Notes under the pieces: model-generated
The model's database searches: none
What the model saw: the letters and a program-made list of their open reading frames with translations, nothing else
Told to the model about the DNA's origin: nothing
In this document: in pieces, positions 1 through 6,300 of the stretch
Numbering within the stretch: the stretch's first letter is position 1
Layout: the number at the start of each line of letters is the position of its first letter
DNA from: Candidatus Omnitrophota bacterium
GTDB taxonomy: Bacteria > Omnitrophota > Omnitrophia > Omnitrophales > Aquincolibacteriaceae
DNA: 6,917 nt
Assembly: GCA_016196565.1 (NCBI GenBank)
Contig: JACPXK010000067.1
Coordinates: 1 to 6,917, forward strand
Direction of reading: 5' to 3'
Made by a program: the position numbers and the translations under genes

Positions 1-47
1 ATCTGCTCAAGTTTCTTTTGCCGCCATTCGATATTTCTATTGTTCAC
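1..47 (-). CDS. 5' end of a minus-strand gene, product unknown (partial)
   Basis: Reading the minus strand from a GTG at 47-45 gives MNNRNIEWRQKKLEQ before the window edge. The start is chosen because a full AGGAGG Shine-Dalgarno (minus strand, 58-53) lies five bases upstream, which is ideal spacing. The GTG also overlaps the stop of a mini-ORF as GTGA, the arrangement typical of translational coupling. The visible residues are hydrophilic, with no signal peptide. Fifteen codons are too few to name a family. The gene is divergent from the giant + strand gene. The main alternative is that nothing is coded here and the AGGAGG is simply one arm of a + strand hairpin terminator. Confidence 0.4.
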   Translation of the reverse strand, partial: MNNRNIEWRQKKLEQ

Positions 48-97
48 ACAGACCTCCTACGTCGTTGTTGGTTTCTATCCAACTCCTTCATCGACAT
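44..97 (-). CDS. possible 17-codon leader mini-ORF
   Basis: The minus strand reads ATG at 97-95 through TGA at 46-44, giving MSMKELDRNQQRRRRSV; a second ATG follows at 91-89. The stop overlaps the GTG start of the next ORF (GTGA). The mini-ORF spans the loop and the 3' arm of the hairpin that buries the downstream Shine-Dalgarno, so ribosomes translating it would have to open that hairpin. Four consecutive arginines, two of them AGG codons, sit exactly over the Shine-Dalgarno. No good ribosome site precedes its own ATG, which is a real weakness. It may be chance. Confidence 0.22.
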   Translation of the reverse strand: MSMKELDRNQQRRRRSV

Positions 98-107
98 CAG
101 GAGGTCT
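50..107 (-). promoter_or_regulatory. long hairpin that can bury a Shine-Dalgarno (or act as a + strand terminator)
   Basis: AGACCTCCT at 50-58 is perfectly complementary to AGGAGGTCT at 99-107. Inner pairings GTCG 61-64 with CGAC 92-95, and GTTGG 67-71 with CCAAC 79-83, make a long irregular hairpin with a seven-base loop. In minus-strand RNA the 3' arm contains the whole Shine-Dalgarno of the left-edge gene, so folding would block its translation. In + strand RNA the same hairpin is followed by a T run (107-111), so it could instead be an intrinsic terminator. However, no + strand gene is recognisable upstream in the window. Confidence 0.5.
53..58 (-). promoter_or_regulatory. Shine-Dalgarno AGGAGG for the left-edge gene
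   Basis: AGGAGG on the minus strand lies five bases before GTG at 47-45. It is a perfect anti-16S match and is the main reason for calling a gene at the left edge. It is fully contained in the 3' arm of the 50-107 hairpin. Confidence 0.5.
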
Positions 108-139
108 TTTTCTTATTACCCCTTAAGGAAGTGCCATTC

Positions 140-180
140 GTGCCAGGTTCCTTTTCGCAAAAGGAACCTGGCACCTTTTT
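140..180 (+). repeat. perfect 16-bp palindrome, REP-like or terminator-like
   Basis: GTGCCAGGTTCCTTTT (140-155) and AAAAGGAACCTGGCAC (159-174) pair perfectly around the loop CGC, and five T follow at 176-180. A short extra GTGCCA lies at 131-136. Stem plus T run fit a + strand intrinsic terminator. The site, however, is between two divergent genes, where no + strand transcript is obvious, and upstream of the giant gene's candidate promoter. A dispersed extragenic palindrome, of the kind mobilised by REP-associated transposases, is therefore at least as likely. Copy number in the genome would tell. Confidence 0.6.
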
Positions 181-223
181 GATAAAGAATGCTAGTCAGT
201 TTTATTCCAATCTATTTTCATAT

Positions 224-252
224 TTGATAAAAAGCTGTGCTTCAAGTAAACT
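224..252 (+). promoter_or_regulatory. candidate sigma70-type promoter of the giant gene
   Basis: TTGATA at 224-229 (5 of 6 to TTGACA), a 17-base spacer, then TAAACT at 247-252 (4 of 6 to TATAAT), in AT-rich sequence. Predicted transcription start is near 259, leaving about 25 bases before the ATG at 284. There is no recognisable Shine-Dalgarno in that leader, so initiation would depend on an A-rich unstructured region. Apart from this and the two hairpins, I see nothing else in 48-283. Confidence 0.4.
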
Positions 253-283
253 TTCAACTAAACATTCTTAAAAAGTACAAAAT

Positions 284-367
284 ATGACACCCTCTTTTCC
301 GTTTAAAAAAGCGGTAGGCGTAGTGACCCTTTTTTGTTTCCTCACGGGTCAAATCCTATGGGCTGCC
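284..367 (+). other. signal peptide of the giant protein
   Basis: Residues 1-28 have a short n-region with two lysines (K8, K9), a hydrophobic core from about A10 to W26 and an Ala-Ala end, with cleavage likely after A27 or A28. The core contains Thr, Gln and Cys but is otherwise apolar. The cysteine at 18 is mid-core and not followed by a mature lipoprotein sequence, so this is not a convincing lipobox. An uncleaved membrane anchor is the alternative. Export is thus predicted for everything that follows. Confidence 0.65.
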
Positions 368-3300
368 TCCGAGCCCGGGATCTTGCTTTCTTCTCTTTCG
401 CCTTCCTTTCTTCAGATTGAAATTCCAAATGAACTGGCCTCACTGGATGAGGTCTATGAAGCCCCGGCCCATCCGGATTCGCGACTCATTTTGCACATTC
501 AAAATGCCCACGGCCAATACGACGCTCAAATCCAAATCAAGAAATTGCTTGAACATCTTCATCAAAAATACGGATTCAGTTTGATTTTTGCCGAAGGCGC
601 CATGGAAAAGTTAAATCCCGCTTACCTCGAGCTCTTTGCGGAAAAGGAGCGCAATCTTTCGCTGGCCGATCGCCTCGCCCAACAAGGCGAACTCACCGGC
701 GTGGAATATTTCATGATGGAACGCCCGGAAGGCGTGGAAGCCCTTGGCATTGAGAAAACCGAACTTTATCGCCAAAACTACGAGGCCTTTAAAGCGGTTT
801 ATTCTCAAAAAGATGAAATTGAAGCCGGTCTTTCGGGAATCGAGCAGAATCTTGAAACGCTTTCCTCTTGGCATTTTTCAAATGACATGCGCCGCGTGCT
901 TTCGGAATGGGCGAAATTCGAAAAAGGCCATCGCGATTTTCTTCCGTTTGTGAAACAGCTTGCCCGTGACGCCCAAAAAATCATTGACCTGGACCTCGAA
1001 AGCCTTTTTGCTCAGGTGGAATGGCCGCAAATCACACGGCTTCTTGTGATTCAATCGATGGAATCAGATTTGGACCGGGATAAGGCCGAAGAGGAGAGGC
1101 TTCGCTTGATACAATTTTTGCGGGAAAAACGAGTTTCCAAAGAAGTGGTGGGGGCCATTGAAAAACTAAATGAAAAGCGAGTGACGATGGTTCGCCGCGA
1201 TGACCGCTCCCGGCGACTTGAAGACCTGCCGCGCTACCTCTTAGAACGCCTTGTCGAAGAGGCCGGCCCCAAAGGATTTTATTTTCATGATTATCCGGCC
1301 TTTAGCCTGTGGGCCGGTTACTTGATCCTTCAGAACGAGCTTGACTCCAAGGCGCTTTACGAGGAAATCGAGCGCGTCTTTGAGAAAGTGCTGGATCAGT
1401 TGGCCGTTTCCGAGCGCGAAAAAAATCTGCTCGAGCTTTACCGCGACACAGGGCTTCTCAGAAAACTGATGCTGCTTGAGCTCTCGCGAAAAGAATGGGA
1501 GCGCGCGGTGTATCGCAAAGACTGGATTAAGCCGGAAGTGATGCAGGGGAGGCTGGAGAAGATTAGAAATGAGATGGAGGGAGAGAAAGGGAGAATGGGG
1601 GAAAGGGAGAATGGGCGAAGCCCCCTAACGGATCTCTTTGCCACAGCCTTCAGTTTTTACGACTTTGCCCGCCAGCGTGAAGACGTCTTCTTCCAAATTA
1701 TTGAAAGGGAAATGGCCTTGCGCAAATCCGAGAAGGCCGTGCTCGTCACCGGTGGTTTCCACACCAGCGGTCTTATGGATCTTTTCCGCGAACGCCAGAT
1801 CAATTACGGCGTGCTCACGCCGCGCATCCGCACTCTATCGGACACTTCCAATTATGTCTCCGCCATGCTTGAAAATAAACAAACGATTTTTGATCTCGCG
1901 CAGCTTGAAATGGCCAACACCCTGCAATCTGCAGAAATCCTTGAAGCTGCAGGCCGAAATACGCGCTCCGAAGCCCGTCATATTTTGAATGTCTGGCTAG
2001 ACGAAATTCAGGGTTCTTATCAGCCAAGCGATGTGGAACATTTCAATCAATCCGCTTATGCGCAAGATCGCGCCGTCCAACTCATCCGCTCCAAAAACCG
2101 CTCGTCATTAGAGGTCCATATTAATGGAAAGTCCATGCCGGCTAGCATTGCTATCGGCCAAGATGGAATACCTGATCCTATTGCACGCATCGAACCCCAA
2201 ACATCACTGCCGCCCATTTTGATTCGCCAAATTGCTGATCATACCTGGGAATCTCGTGTCGAGGATCAGAACTTCATTTTTAGAGCTGAAGAAGTAAACT
2301 CCGAAACAATGAAGACTTTTGAGATGGCATTTCAAAAATCTTACTCGTCTTTTGATAGCACCGGCGAAGTGGATTTGTTGATTAAGCAGATTCGCAACCA
2401 TCAACGCTTACAAGAAGGAGATCGCATTGTTTTTCTCATCGAGGAAAACAGCGGCCAATTGGCAGGCTTTTATCATAAACAACAGCGGCCCCGGGACGGG
2501 AATATGCCCCATTTACAATTTGTGAGCGTGGCTCAGGACTATCGAGGAACAGGGGCCGCGCATGTTCTTTTTGAGGATTTTGCCGAACGTATTCTTGAAA
2601 ATGACCGTAAGAAAACACTTTCTCTTTATGTCGTTCGCGATAGTGGTCGTGCAACACAAGGCAACAGCCGGGGAACGATTGAAGAAGTCAAAGCTAAATT
2701 AGGAATTCTTTCCGACAATGTCACGATTGAAACTCTCCAATTGGAATCCAGCCCCTCGGCGAAGTCCAAAGTTCGTGCCATTCAATCTGATCCCGACTCG
2801 GAAACAGACTATTCTCCCGCTCTTTCGGAAGAGCTTGGGATCACTTCCGAGCAATGGGAACGTCTAAAGCCGGTTTTGGATCGAGTTCTCGATTCGGGTT
2901 CACGGCTTCTTGAGCGGTACTCCATCGAAAAGTTTGCAGGTTCCGGGTTAGAAACCGATGTCTATCAATTGCGTGACCGTCAAACCAAAAAAGAAGTGGC
3001 GCTTAAAATTGCCGGCGGCACGCTTTGGGAAACAGGGGCAGGAGTTTCCCGTTCTAAGCTCGCAACACAACTGCGCACTCTGCAAAAGTTGCAAACCTAT
3101 TTTCCAAATTCCCAGATTTTCGAATTTCCACGATTAGTTGCAGACCCCCTTCGTCATCCTGTGGCCTATTCGGATGGCGATGACGAGGACGAAGAGCAGG
3201 TCGACGCCCTTCTCGTGGAATGGCTGGAGGGCCAGACATTGCAGCAGGCTTTAGACGAGGGAGCATACACGGCCGAGCAGCTTGTCTCTTTGTTCCGCTC

Positions 3301-6300
3301 CTTTGTGCGGGCCTTGGCCGACAAAGATATGCATTATTACGATGTCAAAGAAGATGCCTTTCACATCCGGAACGGGAAGCTTGCCGTGCGCGACATTGGC
3401 TTAATCATGAAGCTCTCATCGGGTCATAATAAAGCGGTCGAAGACGCCGTAGAAAACTTTAAAAAATTCCCGGTCATTGCACGAGCCTTGGCAGTCGCTG
3501 AAACTTCCCGTGAAGAATCTTTGGAGCTAGCCGGGTCTCGCTCTGAAGTGCGAACAGAAAGCACAACAGCAAAAACAGAGGAATGGATTCGCGAGACCGT
3601 CTCAGTGACTAAAGCAAATGGGGTTCATGCGCGTGTGGCTAGCGCGATTGTGCAGAAAGCAAACGAATTTTCTGACACAGAGATTGTGCTTTCCAATAAT
3701 GAACAACGATTTAACGCGCGATCAATATTGGAGTTGCTCAAAGCGGGGATTAGCGCCAACGAAACGATTGATGTCGAAGTCCGGGGTGCAAAAGCTCAAG
3801 AGGCCTTGAATGCAATTGTCAAAATTTTGACCGTCACTTCCGAGAATGAATTACCAAAAGTTGCCCTATCCCGCCTTGGCCCGACTCAAGAAGATTTCAT
3901 TTTTGGCGTCTTCGAAAGAAAGGACCCCACCCGCCGCTCCGAAGTGCGAAATCAACTCGGTACTTACGAAGAGCAAAAGGGGCGTTTTGAAAGGCTGACC
4001 CTTTTAATTGAAGGACTTGACAAGCTGGCGCTTAATCACGATGAAGAAAAATTACGAAGGAAATTTCGGAGGACGCTCGATCAAGCCAAGGAAGTGCTGG
4101 CTCAGATTATCGATAACCGAAAGTTCACAAAAAAAACGGTGGTCTTGGATATTAATGAGATCTCCAAAGGCAGCGTGCTTATCGATCTCAATGTAGAAGG
4201 GGGGCGCTATTTATTTGTCATAGGGGCTGGTGGGATTGTTCTCCCCGGTCAATATTTTGCGGTCAGTCACGAAGGGGAGGATTTTATCCTTACGGCCAAG
4301 CGCCTTGCAAACGGTCAGTATCAAAAAATTTCACTCGCTAACTCGCCTTCTATCCGCTCGGAAGTGCGAGTTCTGAAAGAGCTCGAACCTTTCGCGAGAG
4401 TAGAAAATCCGATTGCTTTCTCTTCTCTGATCAATGCCTGGATCGGTAAGCAGGGTACGATCGATGGAGTCTTTTATTCGTTTGGCAGCAAGTCAGGTCA
4501 AATTCCTGAAAATGCAGTAAAGGATCATAAGGATTTAGGAATGACGTTAATTCTTCAATATACTGGAGAAGGAAACGCAATCCCACCCGCTAGCCCCAAA
4601 AATCCTTTATATATTTCTTATGTCACTCGGGAAAATCAAAAATTCATTCTCATTCAGGATGCCGATCCGCAAAAGAAAAAAATAAACTGGGAAGAAATCA
4701 TCGATTCGTTTGACGAAGCCGAAGATGACGACAATCCCTACCGTGCACCACGCTCCGAGATGCGTTCAGCAATTATTGAAGAAGGCCGTGAATCATCGGA
4801 ACAAAATGATGATGTTTATCAGCAACTCATTGATCTCGTCCACGATTTTGAAATTTTGGAAAAGAAAATTGCAGAGCGGACCACCGGTAATGTTGAAGGC
4901 GAGCGTGGCGAGCTTCAAGATATCACTACACGATTAGCTGATATTTATAAAAATGAAAAGCTGAATAAGAGTGACAATCCAAAAGATAGTGAATTAATCA
5001 AAGGCGTTCAGAAGTTTATGTCGCAGGTCCGTCAACTTGAAGCAAAATTAAACGGCCTGGACGAAACAGGATATTCGCTTCGTTCCGAGACGCGGAATAA
5101 AAAGAGTCTAACGGGAAGACTCGAGGGTAATAAGACGCTTTTCGAGCTGCTTAAGGTCATCTTTGGTGGCAACGGTGGGAAGGACCATTTTGATGAATCG
5201 AACGTCCGTTTCAATCCTTTCCATTCGATTGCGAAGATCGCTGATATCTTCTCGCATGCTGGATATATCCTCTCGCATACTGGACATACCTTCTCCAAAC
5301 ACACGGAACTGGCTTCGAAGATCTTCAAGAATCACTTGCCATTCGCGATCGCGGGAATATTCGGGGCCTTGGCCTCGGGATGGAGTCATAGGACACATAC
5401 TTTAACCGGAAAAGGTGGGGTTGTCAATATAAATTTAAATAAATTAAGGAATGACAAAAATACAATGGCCGAACGCTCTGAAGTGCGAAGTTGGGAGGAG
5501 ATCACACAGACAGACCTAGAAAGTGTGATTGAATTAGGCAAGGCACTGATTGAGGGTCAGGAACATTACCTCGCGATTTCGGCGGGGATTGTGGGGCTGG
5601 CCGCACTTTCTACTTTTATGATCAAACTCTATCAGGCTTCTCTCAGTTTCACCTTAAACGAACTCAAACGGATTGAGAATTCGAATAGAGTCACGTGGTG
5701 GGGACTTTACTATGCGGAGCGTCAAGCCCAACGTTTTTATTCTGCTTCTCAAGAAATAAATGACCGGAAACGAAACTGGAATATCGTTTGGCCGGAACTT
5801 GAGCTGCCAAGTGAAATCTTCGAGCAGGCGGAAAATACTTACCGCAAGCTTCTTTCTAATCTCGAAAATCGGGCGATCGCAACAGCATGGTGGCAATGGA
5901 TCGAGCAATCTTGGATGGGATTTTATTTTCACCAGCTCGAAGCTGTCAATCATGAAAAGTTGAACTCCCTTATCAATGACTCATTAACGACCATTCGCGA
6001 CAAGGCCAATTCCTCATCCCTTTCTAACGCCGCAGCCAAAACCCTCGCTGCCCGCCACGCCCGCTCGGAAATGCGGCAGGAGGAGAAGTTTGAACTCCAA
6101 AATGCAGAACAAGAAAAGGTCACCATGGACGAGGCAAGACAGATTCGATTGTCCAAAAGAATCTTAGACGAAAACGAACGTTTGAAGGATTTGGGCTTTG
6201 GGAAGCGTGGGGGAAGGCTGGGCAAAGAGAAAGAAGAATATCTGAATGATCTTGAAAAGGAATTATGGACATACCTTGAAAATCAAAACACGTGGGGAGA

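Larger units (their letters stand above)
1964..6076 (+). repeat. dispersed in-frame RSE[V/M/A/T]R motif, eight copies
   Basis: Exact copies are at 1964-1978 (RSEAR), 3539-3553 (RSEVR), 3935-3949 (RSEVR), 4355-4369 (RSEVR), 4751-4765 (RSEMR), 5081-5095 (RSETR), 5474-5488 (RSEVR) and 6062-6076 (RSEMR). All share one frame and fit the DNA pattern CGYTCNGARNNNCGN. The serine codon is always TCN and both arginines always CGN, but third bases differ (TCC, TCT, TCG; CGA, CGT, CGG). Flanking residues are not conserved. The copies fall where one module ends and another begins, for instance directly before the HPr domain. A ninth, degenerate copy, KSKVR, lies at 2762-2776. Confidence 0.9.

Noticed and set aside
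65..271. Open + strand frame of about 68 codons before the giant gene
   Set aside because: It starts with TTG without a ribosome site, runs through the palindrome at 140-174, and has no protein-like pattern. It is open by chance in AT-rich intergenic sequence.
602..604. ATG 602 as an alternative start of the giant protein
   Set aside because: It would remove both the signal peptide and the conserved first part (H71, H76, E104) of module 1. ATG 284 has a suitable promoter and an in-frame stop just upstream.
611..874. Minus-strand frame opposite the first module
   Set aside because: The + strand product here has a coherent fold pattern and normal codon use, whereas the minus product is Phe/Lys-rich without motifs or a ribosome site.
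5032..5328. Second minus-strand frame of 98 codons in the same area
   Set aside because: It reads through the terminator-like hairpin, has Ser/Pro-rich low-quality sequence and lacks start signals. It is a shadow.
5163..5405. + strand frame of 80 codons overlapping the nested antisense gene
   Set aside because: It mirrors the heptad repeat of the minus-strand coiled coil as Ser/Arg/Ile runs, with no start signal. It is a shadow.
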